Part shown: positions 44,781-53,824 of the stretch, piece by piece
Position numbering within the stretch: the first letter of the stretch is position 1
How the letters are laid out: the number at the start of each line of letters is the position of its first letter
Assembly (NCBI GenBank): GCA_021768245.1
Contig: JAETNO010000009.1
Location: 1-64,000 of the forward strand
DNA from: Bacteroidaceae bacterium
GTDB taxonomy: Bacteria > Bacteroidota > Bacteroidia > Bacteroidales > Muribaculaceae
Direction of reading: 5' to 3'
DNA: 64,000 nt
Position numbers and translations under genes: made by a program
The notes under the pieces: model-generated
Database searches by the model: none
What the model saw: the letters and a program-made list of their open reading frames with translations, nothing else
Told to the model about the DNA's origin: nothing

Positions 44781-45983
44781 TTATTTCTGAGCTTCGATAG
44801 TTACGGCGCGGTCGAGAGAAACGAACTTCTCGCCCATGTCGTTGAGGTTGCCGTTGTTGACAGTAACGTCGAGCTGAGAGGGGTTCACACCGTTGCGGAG
44901 GAGCACCTTTTCAACACCGTTTGCACGAGCGTGACGGAGACGGTCGTTAACCTGGTCAGAACCGGTATAGTTATCGGCCCAACCTGTCACAGTGTATTTC
45001 TGGTTGGGGTTAGCCTTCATCACTTCAGCTACAGCACCAAGCACCTTGTTGTCCACACGGGAAAGGCGTGAGTTGCCGATAGTGTAGTAGATAGTGCAGA
45101 GAGGACCTTCCTTGGCTTCAACCTTTTCAACGGGACGGTTGAGGCAGTCGCGGAGCTGACGCTCGAGGTCGGAGATGCGGGCGTTTGCAGCCTGGAGACG
45201 GGCTTCAACTTCGTCGCAGTTTGCAGCGGGAGGACACACGGGAACCACGGGAGCTGACCATGTGCTCTTGTTGAAGTTGTAGGTAAGACCGAGGTAAGCC
45301 TGAAGATCCATATACTGCTTGGTAGCACCACGATAGATGTCATCTGTGAGGACTACGCCACGGAGGTCGAGATATAGGCTCACATGTTTGTTGAGAGCGA
45401 AGTTGTTGATAAGACCTACATGGGCGGTGAGGTTCTTGTTGTGACCGTTGGTCCAACCGTCGCGTTCGCCATTTGACTTGAAGTCGGGAATATACTGCAC
45501 ATTCATGCCGGCACCACCATAGAGAATACCGTTGTAGACACGACCGGGACGGTAGCCACACCACCAGTTGGTGAGGTTGACCATAGCGTCGAAGTTGAGG
45601 CCGAATTCATTACGCTTGCCACGTACTTTATCGCCTTCCCAACCGGCATAGTAGCCTACGCCTCCCCTTTCAGGATTATAGATGCCCTTAACCTGAGTGA
45701 AGTTGAGACCTCCACGGAGACCTACGATGGGCGAGAACCACTTACCTACCCAGAAACCTGCGTTGGGAGCGAAACGGTTAAAGAAATTACGTTCGGAATT
45801 GTCATGACGGAAGTAGTAGTTCATACCACCTTCAACCGATATGAACCAATTGTTTGAGAAGCTATTGAGAATATAGCCCTGAGCGGGATCCTCTACATAG
45901 CTAACTTCTTGGTTGCTCTGAGCCAAAGCGCTTTGACCCATGAAAAGAGCAGCTACCAAGCCAAGGATAGCACTTTTTTTCAT
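44781..45983 (-). CDS. OmpA-family outer-membrane protein
   Basis: Outer-membrane barrel with a periplasmic peptidoglycan-binding OmpA domain. Signal peptide MKKSAILGLVAALFMGQSALA, then an eight-strand-type barrel (about 25-260, ending VGLRG/ LGLTYNFNKS strands), a short coiled coil (DEVEARLQAANARISDLERQ), and the C-terminal OmpA-like domain (VTGWADNYTGSDQVNDRLRH). The typical NxxLSxxRA is altered to NDRLRHARA. Length 400 residues is normal for Bacteroidales. Monocistronic, with its own promoter and terminator, probably highly expressed. Confidence 0.93.
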   Translation of the reverse strand: MKKSAILGLVAALFMGQSALAQSNQEVSYVEDPAQGYILNSFSNNWFISVEGGMNYYFRHDNSERNFFNRFAPNAGFWVGKWFSPIVGLRGGLNFTQVKGIYNPERGGVGYYAGWEGDKVRGKRNEFGLNFDAMVNLTNWWCGYRPGRVYNGILYGGAGMNVQYIPDFKSNGERDGWTNGHNKNLTAHVGLINNFALNKHVSLYLDLRGVVLTDDIYRGATKQYMDLQAYLGLTYNFNKSTWSAPVVPVCPPAANCDEVEARLQAANARISDLERQLRDCLNRPVEKVEAKEGPLCTIYYTIGNSRLSRVDNKVLGAVAEVMKANPNQKYTVTGWADNYTGSDQVNDRLRHARANGVEKVLLRNGVNPSQLDVTVNNGNLNDMGEKFVSLDRAVTIEAQK

Positions 45984-46056
45984 AATAATTTAAATTAAAT
46001 TATTGTAAATAGTTGAATAATTTGATTTTCTGTTCGTAGAATCGTATTTCAGAGGT

Positions 46057-46064
46057 CAAAGGTA
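46057..46064 (-). promoter_or_regulatory. Promoter -7 element for the OmpA-family gene
   Basis: The minus strand reads TACCTTTG (TAnnTTTG), 74 bp upstream of the start codon at 45983. The sequence around it is strongly AT-rich. Confidence 0.6.
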
Positions 46065-46248
46065 TAACAAATTTTTCACACTTTCTAAAATCAGAGCAAA
46101 TTTTCTTTAACAAAAGCTAATTTTCTGACATTTTGACCAATTTTACACCGTTGATATGGCATTATTAGGCAAAATTGGAGAACAAAATGCCGTTTCAGAT
46201 AGAGTTTAATAGCAAAAGTCAAATAAACTCTAATAAACTGTTTAAGCA

Positions 46249-46286
46249 AAGCGTCCCCGCCCCACTAATGCGGGGCAAGGACGCTT
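46249..46286 (-). terminator. Terminator-like hairpin after transketolase
   Basis: A 15-bp stem with two G-U pairs (AAGCGTCC outer arm, GCCCC/GGGGC inner arm, loop of about 8). It lies 35 bp beyond the transketolase stop. There is no strong U run on the minus strand, so it may be an mRNA 3' stabiliser or a weak terminator. Confidence 0.6.
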
Positions 46287-46320
46287 ACTGTTATCTGTCA
46301 ATTACCTAAGAGCTTATATA

Positions 46321-48351
46321 TCAAGCAAGGAATTTATCGACAAGCGATTTGACATGAGCGGCAGTGAAGCCGAATTTCTCGTCGAGCACCTTATAGGGAG
46401 CCGAAGCGCCGAAGTGGTCAAGACCGAAAATCATGCCGTCGGCACCCACTACGCTACGGAGCGTGGAGGGAAGACCGGCCGTGAGGCCAAAGGTCGGAAC
46501 ACCGGGAGTGAGAACTGCCTTGCGATAGTCTGCATCCTGATTGAGGAAAAGGCCAATAGAAGGCACTGAAACCACGCGTGCTTTCTTGCCCTGCTCCGCG
46601 AGTTGGGCTGCAACCTCACAAAGGAGCGAGACTTCCGAACCGTTGGCAACAAGGATAACGTCGGGCTCGGCGGCATCAACCACTGTATAGCCACCGCGAC
46701 GACAACCGGCATTGGCTTCCGCGAAACGGTCGCCTGAAGCTGCGGGAAGGTCAGGAAGGTTCTGACGGGAGAGCACGAGGGCGGAAGGAGTGGCGAAGTT
46801 CTCCATTGCCATAGCCCAGGCCACGGAAGTCTCGGCTGCGTCGGCAGGACGGAGAACGAGCATAGAGGGCTGACCGTTGAAGTTGCGGAGCTCTTCCATG
46901 AGACGGAGCTGAGCTTCCTGTTCTACCGGCTCGTGAGTGGGACCGTCCTCGCCTACACGGAAGGCGTCGTGAGTCCAGATGTATTTCACGGGAAGCTCCA
47001 TGAGAGCGGCCATGCGGACAGCGGGTTTCATATAGTCACTGAACACGAAGAATGTGCCACAGGCTCCTATGACACCTCCGTGGAGCACGATACCGTTCAT
47101 CACGGCAGCCATTGTAAGCTCTGACACGCCTGCGTGAAGGAAAGCGCCCGAGAAGTCACCGTTGGTGAAAGGATGGGTTTTCTTAAGGAAGGCATCAGTC
47201 TTATCGGAGTTGGCAAGGTCGGCGGAAGAGACAATCATATTGTTGACCTTCTCGGCGAGAACAGCAAGGACGTCGGCGGAAGCCTGACGTGAAGCGATAT
47301 TGGCTTTATGGGGTATAGCCTTCCAGTCGATTTCAGGGAGCTTGTTGTCGAGGAAGGTGTGCAGTTCCTTTGCAAGTTCGGGATTGGCTGCTTCCCAGGC
47401 GGCCTGCTCGGCACGCTTGGCCCTGACGATTTCACGGAGCTCGTTGCGACGGGCCTCATAAAGGGCCTTTACATCGTCGAAAATCACGAAGGGATTCTCG
47501 GGGTCAGCGCCAAGATGCTTCATTGTCTCAGCATAGTCGGCACCCGACGCGCTAAGAGGCTGTCCGTGGGTCGAGCACTGGCCTTCGAAGTTGGAGCCAT
47601 CGGCCTTAACCACGCCACGGCCCATCACTGTATGACCGATAATGATAGTCGGACGCTCCTTTTCAGCCTGAGCGGCTACGATAGCCCCGGCAATCTCAAC
47701 GGGGTCATTACCGTTGATTTCAATCACGTTCCAATGCCATGCACGATATTTGGCGGCAACATCCTCACGGTCTACAGCGTCGACCATGGTGGAAAGCTGA
47801 ACGCGGTTGCTGTCATAGAACATGATGAGGTTGTGAAGGCCGAGATAGCCTGCAAGACGTCCGGCACCCTGGGAGATTTCCTCCTGGATACCACCGTCGG
47901 AGATAAACGCATAAGTCTTATGGCTCATCCACTCGCCAAAGCGCGCGGTGAGGAAGCGCTCTGCGATAGCACAGCCCACAGCCATGGTGTGGCCCTGACC
48001 GAGGGGACCCGAAGTGTTTTCCACGCCACGTTCGGGATGGAGTTCGGGATGGCCGGGAGTCGGAGAGCCCCACTGACGGAACTGGGCGAGTTCGTCGAGA
48101 GTATAATGCCCGAAGAGAGCGAGAACGCTGTAGAGCATAGGAGACATATGGCCCGGATCAAGGAAGAAGCGGTCGCGTCCGAGCCACTTTCCATCGTCGG
48201 GGTCAGTGATAAGGAACTGCGAATAGAGCACATTTACAAAGTCGGCGCCACCCATAGCGCCACCGGGATGTCCGGATTTTGCTTTCTCAACCATCGAGGC
48301 AGCGAGGACACGGATATTGTCGGCTGCGTGGTTTATTGCTGTCAGATTCAT
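46321..48351 (-). CDS. tkt: Transketolase
   Basis: Thiamine-diphosphate enzyme of the non-oxidative pentose phosphate pathway. It transfers two-carbon units between ketoses and aldoses. The N-terminal SGHPGGAMGGADF and the ThDP/metal region ISDGGIQEEISQGA are present, as is the transketolase middle domain (THDAFRVGEDGPTHEPVEQ). 676 residues, full length. Start at 48351 gives the standard N-terminus. Transcribed alone. The long open frame on the opposite strand is a shadow. Confidence 0.96.
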   Translation of the reverse strand: MNLTAINHAADNIRVLAASMVEKAKSGHPGGAMGGADFVNVLYSQFLITDPDDGKWLGRDRFFLDPGHMSPMLYSVLALFGHYTLDELAQFRQWGSPTPGHPELHPERGVENTSGPLGQGHTMAVGCAIAERFLTARFGEWMSHKTYAFISDGGIQEEISQGAGRLAGYLGLHNLIMFYDSNRVQLSTMVDAVDREDVAAKYRAWHWNVIEINGNDPVEIAGAIVAAQAEKERPTIIIGHTVMGRGVVKADGSNFEGQCSTHGQPLSASGADYAETMKHLGADPENPFVIFDDVKALYEARRNELREIVRAKRAEQAAWEAANPELAKELHTFLDNKLPEIDWKAIPHKANIASRQASADVLAVLAEKVNNMIVSSADLANSDKTDAFLKKTHPFTNGDFSGAFLHAGVSELTMAAVMNGIVLHGGVIGACGTFFVFSDYMKPAVRMAALMELPVKYIWTHDAFRVGEDGPTHEPVEQEAQLRLMEELRNFNGQPSMLVLRPADAAETSVAWAMAMENFATPSALVLSRQNLPDLPAASGDRFAEANAGCRRGGYTVVDAAEPDVILVANGSEVSLLCEVAAQLAEQGKKARVVSVPSIGLFLNQDADYRKAVLTPGVPTFGLTAGLPSTLRSVVGADGMIFGLDHFGASAPYKVLDEKFGFTAAHVKSLVDKFLA

Positions 48352-48500
48352 GGTTTATATAATATGTATGGATTATTACATTGAAGCGTGATAATGTGCA
48401 CGATTGAATGGCACAGGGCTGTCGGACAGAAGAAAGAGATGTTGACGGCTTATTGTACGGGGACGGCTGGAACACCGCTAAAAACGCACTGAAAGCCTTG

Positions 48501-48508
48501 CAAATATA
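48501..48508 (-). promoter_or_regulatory. Candidate promoter -7 element for transketolase
   Basis: The minus strand reads TATATTTG (TAnnTTTG), about 150 bp upstream of the start codon. It implies a leader of about 140 bases. No matching -33 is seen. Confidence 0.45.
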
Positions 48509-48520
48509 CAAATTAAAAAC

Positions 48521-48549
48521 GAATTCCTTGTCATAATGACAAGGAATTC
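48521..48549. repeat. 13-bp perfect inverted repeat upstream of transketolase
   Basis: GAATTCCTTGTCA and its reverse complement are separated by TAA (extendable to a 14-bp arm). It is just upstream of the predicted transketolase promoter. On the minus strand it is followed by GTTTTTAATTTG, so it could end an upstream minus-strand transcript or bind a regulator. Confidence 0.6.
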
Positions 48550-49329
48550 GACACACAATAGTAACAAATAATAGATGCACCGCTTTTCACAAAGAGGATT
48601 ACCATCTATGGGGTTTTGATCCTGCGGAAAAAGCGCAGGAATCAAAATCTTCATACTCCCGGAGAGCAAAGAGGGAGACAATGGGGAGGGGACTTCGGAT
48701 GGGGCTATAAGCCTTTTCATCCTATATGCTCGTTAGTTGAAGCCCCCTGAAAGCCGGGGCCGGCTGAATCCGACGAGCATTTCGGCACTACGCAGACAAA
48801 CTTTCCACGCATGGCGGCCTCTCAGACTATATCTTTACAAGATTGTCAAGTCGCGGGTAGAGGGGGGGAAGGCTGACTTTCCGTTGAGGGGGGAAGGGAA
48901 GTCGGTCCGAAGCTTTTCATTGAGTTTTTAAGAGAGAGTACCGCAAAATCCTCTTGACAGCGGAGGGGAATCGTTTCAGTTTGAATTTGTAGATTTATGG
49001 TTGTTATTACGAGATTATGAGATGTTATTGCAGATGCTTTTATGTTTTTTAATTAGGATGTTTTTACAGATTGAATGATTAAAGACTTCAAAAGTCTACA
49101 GAATTGCGACACAAATTTAAGGAATGTTGCTGAATTGACAACAATAGTTTGTAAAAAATTTTCATAAAAATTTACGTTCTGGCATATGCAGAAGCCATAC
49201 GGCAACAAAAAACGGAAATTTAACCAAATTTTAGTTCTCTTTTTTACATCGTGTAATCAGTGCCCGTGAAAGGCTCATTCGGGTTTCACATTTAATGACA
49301 TATAATATAAATTACACAAAAAAAATATT
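48550..49329. other. Non-coding region between transketolase and the MFS gene
   Basis: No gene is supported. It holds two further hairpins. One is at 48614-48647 (stem TTTTGATCCTGCG with one bulge). The other is at 48726-48780, with outer arms ATGCTCGT/ACGAGCAT around GC-rich inner arms. The left half is GC-rich with G runs near 48870 and 48890. The right half (48990 onward) is AT-rich and leads to the MFS promoter. Open frames here have no protein-like character. Confidence 0.5.
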
Positions 49330-49337
49330 TAACTTTG
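49330..49337 (+). promoter_or_regulatory. Promoter -7 element for the MFS transporter
   Basis: TAACTTTG matches TAnnTTTG and lies 136 bp upstream of the ATG at 49473, implying a long leader (about 130 bases) that could carry regulation. Confidence 0.55.
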
Positions 49338-49472
49338 CTGAACAAAGTGCGGAAGCACGGATTTAAATCCGATTTTCTCTCCGCATGACGACAACAATAG
49401 TTCATATACAGTTATAAACGGACCCTAAAACAAATAATAAATAACAAATATTCTTCTACCTAAATCAAAAAA

Positions 49473-50855
49473 ATGGAAACTAATGCAAAAAACAACACGC
49501 GAGTAGTGGCGATAGTGGTGATGTTTTTCATCTTCGCCATGATATCGTTCGTGACCAACCTGGCAGCCCCAATCGGAACAATATGGGGGTATCAGTTCGA
49601 GGGAAATTCAGTGCTCGGCATGATGGGCAACATGATGAACTTCCTCGCATATCTGTTCATGGGTATCCCCGCCGGCAACCTACTGGTCAGAATCGGCTAT
49701 AAGAAAACCGCGCTCCTCGCGCTCGGCGTAGGCGTGGTCGGACTGCTTGTCCAGTTCCTGTCGAGCGTAGTCGGGACCGACAATGTGGTGACTACAATCA
49801 CGTCGACCAACGCTGAAGGTGTGGCCCTCTCCTACCCTATCACTCTTAACTTCTTTATCTATCTTCTCGGCGCATTTATCTGCGGTTTCTGTGTCTGCAT
49901 GCTCAACACGGTTGTAAACCCGATGCTCAACCTCCTCGGCGGCGGCGGCAACAAGGGCAACCAGCTCCTGCAATTCGGAGGAGCCCTCAACTCACTTTCA
50001 GGCACACTGACTCCTCTTTTCGTCGGCATGCTCATCGGCGTGCTCAGCAAGCAGACACAAATCGGCGACGTGAACCCTCTGCTCTTCATCGGCATCGGTA
50101 TTTTTGCCGTAGCGTTCGTGATTCTGAGCTTCGTATCCATTCCTGAGCCAAACCTTTCAAAAGGGAAAAAGAAGGCCTACAGTCACTCACCCTGGAATTT
50201 CCGCCACACCGTGCTTGGTGTAATCGGTATCTTCTTCTATGTAGGTATTGAAATCGGTATTCCCGGCACACTAAACTTCTACCTTGCAGACCAGAAGGCT
50301 ACGGGTGCAGGCGTGGTAGGCGACGCATCGACAATCGCCGGCGCAATCGTCGCCATCTATTGGCTGCTTATGCTTGTCGGCCGTACGCTCTCAGGTTTCA
50401 TCAGCGGCAGCATATCCTCACGCAAGCAACTTATAGCAGTGTCGGCCACAGCGATTGTCCTCGTTGTCATGGCAATCTTCATTCCCAAGACATCGACTCT
50501 TCCCGTTCCCGAATTCCTCTATGAAGGGGGAGCCGAGGTGCCTGTCAGCGCGTTTCTCCTTATCCTGTGTGGCCTTTGCACCTCAATCATGTGGGGCGGC
50601 ATCTTCAACCTCGCAGTGGAAGGTCTCGGCAAATATACCGCCCAGGCATCCGGCATATTCATGATGATGGTAGTCGGCGGCGGCGTCATGCCTCTCATCC
50701 AAAGCGCAATCGCAAAGGCAAGCGGATATATGACTTCCTACTGGCTTGTGGTTGCCATGCTCGCATATCTGCTCTTCTACGGCCTTATCGGCAGCAAGAA
50801 TGTCAATACGGACATTCCTGTGGAGGAAGAGCCCATCGACCCAAGGGACTTATAA
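49473..50855 (+). CDS. MFS sugar transporter, FucP-like
   Basis: Predicted inner-membrane proton-sugar symporter. 460 residues with about twelve hydrophobic segments, starting VVAIVVMFFIFAMISFVTNL. The MFS motif between helices 2 and 3 reads GNLLVRIGYKKTALLALG. The C-terminal half has VGRTLSGFISGSISSRKQL. The overall pattern is like the FucP/GlcP group that takes up fucose, glucose or galactose in Bacteroidetes. The sugar cannot be fixed from sequence. It is monocistronic with a strong terminator. Confidence 0.85.
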   Translation: METNAKNNTRVVAIVVMFFIFAMISFVTNLAAPIGTIWGYQFEGNSVLGMMGNMMNFLAYLFMGIPAGNLLVRIGYKKTALLALGVGVVGLLVQFLSSVVGTDNVVTTITSTNAEGVALSYPITLNFFIYLLGAFICGFCVCMLNTVVNPMLNLLGGGGNKGNQLLQFGGALNSLSGTLTPLFVGMLIGVLSKQTQIGDVNPLLFIGIGIFAVAFVILSFVSIPEPNLSKGKKKAYSHSPWNFRHTVLGVIGIFFYVGIEIGIPGTLNFYLADQKATGAGVVGDASTIAGAIVAIYWLLMLVGRTLSGFISGSISSRKQLIAVSATAIVLVVMAIFIPKTSTLPVPEFLYEGGAEVPVSAFLLILCGLCTSIMWGGIFNLAVEGLGKYTAQASGIFMMMVVGGGVMPLIQSAIAKASGYMTSYWLVVAMLAYLLFYGLIGSKNVNTDIPVEEEPIDPRDL

Positions 50856-50869
50856 TTAGGAAAAACAAA

Positions 50870-50925
50870 AATAATCAGCCACGACATTTGCATCTACGCG
50901 CCATGTCGTGGCTGATTATTTTATT
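50870..50925 (+). terminator. Strong, probably bidirectional terminator
   Basis: A perfect 18-bp stem (AATAATCAGCCACGACAT and its reverse complement, 15-base loop) lies 15 bp after the MFS stop and ends in TTATT. On the minus strand it is followed by a T-rich run, so it can also end the ribosomal-operon-side transcript coming from 50962. Confidence 0.85.
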
Positions 50926-50961
50926 AGCGGAATTTTAAAATATGCTTATCCCGGGAAGACA

Positions 50962-51276
50962 TCAGTTAATCGGTTGGTCAAGCGGGCTGCGGGGAGAATA
51001 TAATTCAGGTTTCTTATTCCGCTTTACGCCCTGCTTAACACCGGATTTATTAGCCTTGACAGGACTGGAAGAAGGGAACAAGGAATCACTGTCGGCGCGC
51101 ATTGACGGGACCAAAGAGACAGAGGAGCCAGCCGGGAGCACGCTGTCGTCAACAGGACTTATGATATCGGTTGAAACCGCATTGCCCCTACGGACATAAA
51201 CACCATAAGCAAGAAGCAAAACTATCAGGATTGACAATAAAATGAGGCCTCGGCGCTCGCCTGGAGTAACTTTCAT
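50962..51276 (-). CDS. Small single-pass membrane protein, unknown function
   Basis: A 104-residue protein: short basic N-terminus (MKVTPGERRG), one membrane helix (about 11-28, LILLSILIVLLLAYGVYV), then a polar Ser/Pro/Lys-rich region. Family not recognised. The start at 51276 is used; the same frame stays open further upstream, but that part overlaps rplQ in another frame. It is directly behind the rplQ terminator without a visible promoter, so it may depend on read-through. Confidence 0.6.
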   Translation of the reverse strand: MKVTPGERRGLILLSILIVLLLAYGVYVRRGNAVSTDIISPVDDSVLPAGSSVSLVPSMRADSDSLFPSSSPVKANKSGVKQGVKRNKKPELYSPRSPLDQPIN

Positions 51277-51297
51277 ACTGGAGTAATAACATATAAA

Positions 51298-51333
51298 AAA
51301 ATCTCCGCCTGCCGATTGGCTGACGGAGATTTT
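51298..51333 (-). terminator. Terminator after rplQ
   Basis: On the minus strand a 10-bp stem (AAAATCTCCG with CGGAGATTTT) plus inner pairing, followed by TTTTT. It is 23 bp after the rplQ stop and marks the end of the main ribosomal operon. Confidence 0.8.
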
Positions 51334-51355
51334 ATGAATATTCTCTTGCCGGAAA

Positions 51356-51853
51356 TTATTCAGCTGCGGGTGCTTCTGCTGCAGGGGTCTCCGTTGCTGC
51401 GGGTGCTTCTGCTGCGGGAGCGGCGTTCTTGCCACCACGACGAGAACGGCGGGTGCGGGTTGATTTCTTAGCACCGTTGTCCTTAAGCATGTTTTCGTTG
51501 TAGTCAACGAGTTCGATGAAGCAAGTCTGAGCGTTGTCACCGAGACGGTTGCCGGTCTTGAGGATGCGGGTATAGCCACCGGGACGGTTAGCAATTTTCT
51601 GAGCGATTTCGCGGAAAAGCTCAGTCACGGCCTCCTTGTTCTGGAGATGAGCGAACACGAGGCGGCGATTGGGAGTCGAGTCTTCCTTAGCGCGGTTGAT
51701 GAGGGGCTCAGCGTACATGCGGAGGGCTTTGGCCTTGGCGAGAGTTGTGAAGATGCGTTTGTGCATAATCAGCGAAATCGTCATGTTGGCGAGCAGAGCG
51801 TCGCGATGAGCCTTCTTGCGACTGAGGTGATTGAATTTTTTATTGTGTCTCAT
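51356..51853 (-). CDS. rplQ: 50S ribosomal protein L17
   Basis: Large-subunit protein near the exit tunnel. The core (MRHNKKFNHLSRKKAHRDAL, residues 1-~120) is normal. It is followed by a 40-residue tail: a basic stretch (KKSTRTRRSRRGGK) then an Ala/Pro/Glu repeat (APAAEAPAATETPAAEAPAA). Such an extension is lacking in the short E. coli L17 (127 residues). Last gene of the cluster before the terminator; 8 bp after rpoA. Confidence 0.96.
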   Translation of the reverse strand: MRHNKKFNHLSRKKAHRDALLANMTISLIMHKRIFTTLAKAKALRMYAEPLINRAKEDSTPNRRLVFAHLQNKEAVTELFREIAQKIANRPGGYTRILKTGNRLGDNAQTCFIELVDYNENMLKDNGAKKSTRTRRSRRGGKNAAPAAEAPAATETPAAEAPAAE

Positions 51854-51861
51854 CGTTATAA

Positions 51862-52854
51862 TTACTCTTTATCAAGTTTATATTTTGAAATGTCCATTCC
51901 GAACGAGAGGTTGAGGTTTGCCAGGAGCTCGTCGAGCTCGGTCAGGGACTTCTTACCAAAGTTACGGAATTTCAGGAGGTCGGTCTTATTGAAGACCACG
52001 AGTTCACCAAGGGTCTCGACTTCAGCGCTCTTGAGGCAGTTGAGTGCGCGGACAGAGAGGTCCATATCCACAAGCTTGCTCTTGAGGAGCTGGCGCATGT
52101 GGAGCACTTCTTCGTCAAATTCCTCTTCGCCGTCAGCCTCGTCTGTCTCAAGAGTAATCTTTTCGTCAGAGAATAGCATGAAGTGATAGATGAGGATTTT
52201 TGCCGCTTCCTTAAGCGCGTCTTTTGGGAGAATCGAACCGTCGGTGGTGATTTCAAGTGTGAGCTTGTCGTAGTCGGTCTTTTGATCAACGCGGAAGTTC
52301 TCCACCGTGTATTTCACATTCTGAATTGGGGTGTAGATTGAGTCGATTGCGAGGACGTCGATAGCATCGTTTGCGTTACGGTTTTCCTCTGCGGGCACCC
52401 AACCGCGCCCCTTGTTAATTGTGAGATCGATAGTGAAGCTGGCGCTCGGATCCAAATGACAGATGACGAGGTCGGGGTTCAGGACTTCGAATCCTGAGAG
52501 GACTTTGCCAATGTCACCGGCTGTGAACTCTTCCTGGCCTGACACAGTGATGGTAGCCTTTTCAAAATCGGTATCTTCAACCGTTTGCTTGAGGTTGACT
52601 TTCTTGAGGTTAAGAATGATGTTTGTGACATCTTCCTTGACGCCGGGGATAGTGTCAAACTCGTGTTTCACGCCGTCGATGCGAATCGACGAGATGGCGA
52701 AACCTTCGAGCGAGGAGAGAAGGATGCGACGCAGGGCGTTGCCAATGGTTATACCATATCCCGGTTCCAATGGCTTAAACTCAAATTTACCGAAATGATT
52801 ATCGGCTTCCAACATGAGGACTTTGTCGGGTTTCTGGAATGCTAAAATAGCCAT
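51862..52854 (-). CDS. rpoA: RNA polymerase subunit alpha
   Basis: Assembly platform of RNA polymerase. The N-terminal dimerisation domain (EPGYGITIGNALRRILLSSL) and C-terminal DNA/activator-binding domain (SAEVETLGELVVFNKTDLLK with FRNFGKKSLTEL) are complete. 330 residues. Between rpsD and rplQ as in most bacteria. Confidence 0.98.
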   Translation of the reverse strand: MAILAFQKPDKVLMLEADNHFGKFEFKPLEPGYGITIGNALRRILLSSLEGFAISSIRIDGVKHEFDTIPGVKEDVTNIILNLKKVNLKQTVEDTDFEKATITVSGQEEFTAGDIGKVLSGFEVLNPDLVICHLDPSASFTIDLTINKGRGWVPAEENRNANDAIDVLAIDSIYTPIQNVKYTVENFRVDQKTDYDKLTLEITTDGSILPKDALKEAAKILIYHFMLFSDEKITLETDEADGEEEFDEEVLHMRQLLKSKLVDMDLSVRALNCLKSAEVETLGELVVFNKTDLLKFRNFGKKSLTELDELLANLNLSFGMDISKYKLDKE

Positions 52855-52871
52855 GGATCTTAATTTATTGA

Positions 52872-53477
52872 TTATTTAGAATACAACTCGACGATAAGCT
52901 GCTCTTTGATGTTCTCGGGGATATCTTCACGGGCGGGAACGTGGAGGAACTTACCTGCCTTAACGTTTTCGTCCCACTCAAGCCAAGGATATTTGCTGTG
53001 GTTAAAACCGGCGAGAGCGTCGGCAATTACTTCGAGAGACTTGGATTTTTCACGTACGCCTACAACGTCGCCGGGATTAACTGCATAGGATGCGATGTTG
53101 ACAACCTTACCGTTGACCACGATGTGGCGGTGAAGCACGAGCTGACGGGCAGCTGCACGGGTAGGAGCGATGCCGAGACGATAGACTACATTGTCGAGAC
53201 GGCCTTCGAGAAGCTGGAGAAGGATTTCACCTGTGATACCCTTAGAACGCGAAGCTTTGTCGAAGAGGTTGTGGAACTGCTTCTCAAGCACGCCGTAGGT
53301 GTATTTAGCTTTCTGCTTCTCACGGAGCTGGACACCATACTCGGAAGTTTTCCTTCTCTTGTTGAGTCCGTGCTGGCCCGGGGGATAATTCTTCTTGGCG
53401 AGGACTTTGTCTTCACCGAAGATTGGTTCGCCGAACTTGCGGGCGATTTTGGTACGTGGACCTGTGTATCTTGCCAT
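52872..53477 (-). CDS. rpsD: 30S ribosomal protein S4
   Basis: Primary 16S rRNA-binding assembly protein. MARYTGPRTKIARKFGEP start, KNYPPGQHGLNKRRKTSEYG, and the S4 domain RLDNVVYRLGIAPTRAAARQ are all present. 201 residues; zinc-free N-terminus. Preceded by an unusual 347-bp gap after rpsK. Confidence 0.98.
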   Translation of the reverse strand: MARYTGPRTKIARKFGEPIFGEDKVLAKKNYPPGQHGLNKRRKTSEYGVQLREKQKAKYTYGVLEKQFHNLFDKASRSKGITGEILLQLLEGRLDNVVYRLGIAPTRAAARQLVLHRHIVVNGKVVNIASYAVNPGDVVGVREKSKSLEVIADALAGFNHSKYPWLEWDENVKAGKFLHVPAREDIPENIKEQLIVELYSK

Positions 53478-53824
53478 TTTAGTTGATGTTTGAGATTGTC
53501 GGCGCTTCCTGCGTCAGAGACTTTGAAGGAAAAGGCTTGCGTGGTGACAGCCGCGACCACAGAGAGGTGAATAAAAATGTGGTCTATTTCACTATGAAAC
53601 CTTGTCTTCCTAAAGTTTCAAACCTTGATTCCCTTTTGACAGTGAATCTCCGGTCTGATGGAGGGAAGCACCTTGGTGTAAAATTGAATAATCAAAATTT
53701 ACTTAATTCCTGCGGAGTTTCTACTCTTGACCCTTGATTTGATAGAAAGTGAGAGCCGAGGGCCGTGTTGGATGGGCAGAAACCTGCGGGAGATGATTGT
53801 GACGCGTCCAGTGAGCGCGGATTA
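53478..53824 (-). other. Unusual 347-bp spacer between rpsK and rpsD
   Basis: No open frame of protein character and no TAnnTTTG promoter is visible. It contains GACTTTGAAGGAAAAGG at 53518-53534 (plus-strand reading). A close copy lies in the rpsH-rpsN gap. S4 regulates its own operon in other bacteria, so an RNA leader structure is possible but not shown. Confidence 0.45.

Noticed and set aside
47308..48384. 358-codon open frame antisense to transketolase
   Set aside because: Complete overlap with a well-conserved enzyme gene and no recognisable protein features.
48737..48931. 64-codon plus-strand frame in the transketolase-MFS gap
   Set aside because: No coding character, overlaps a hairpin and G-rich runs, no plausible promoter.
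51277..51594. Extension of the small membrane protein frame upstream through rplQ
   Set aside because: It overlaps rplQ in another frame and runs through the rplQ terminator; a normal ATG with membrane helix lies at 51276.
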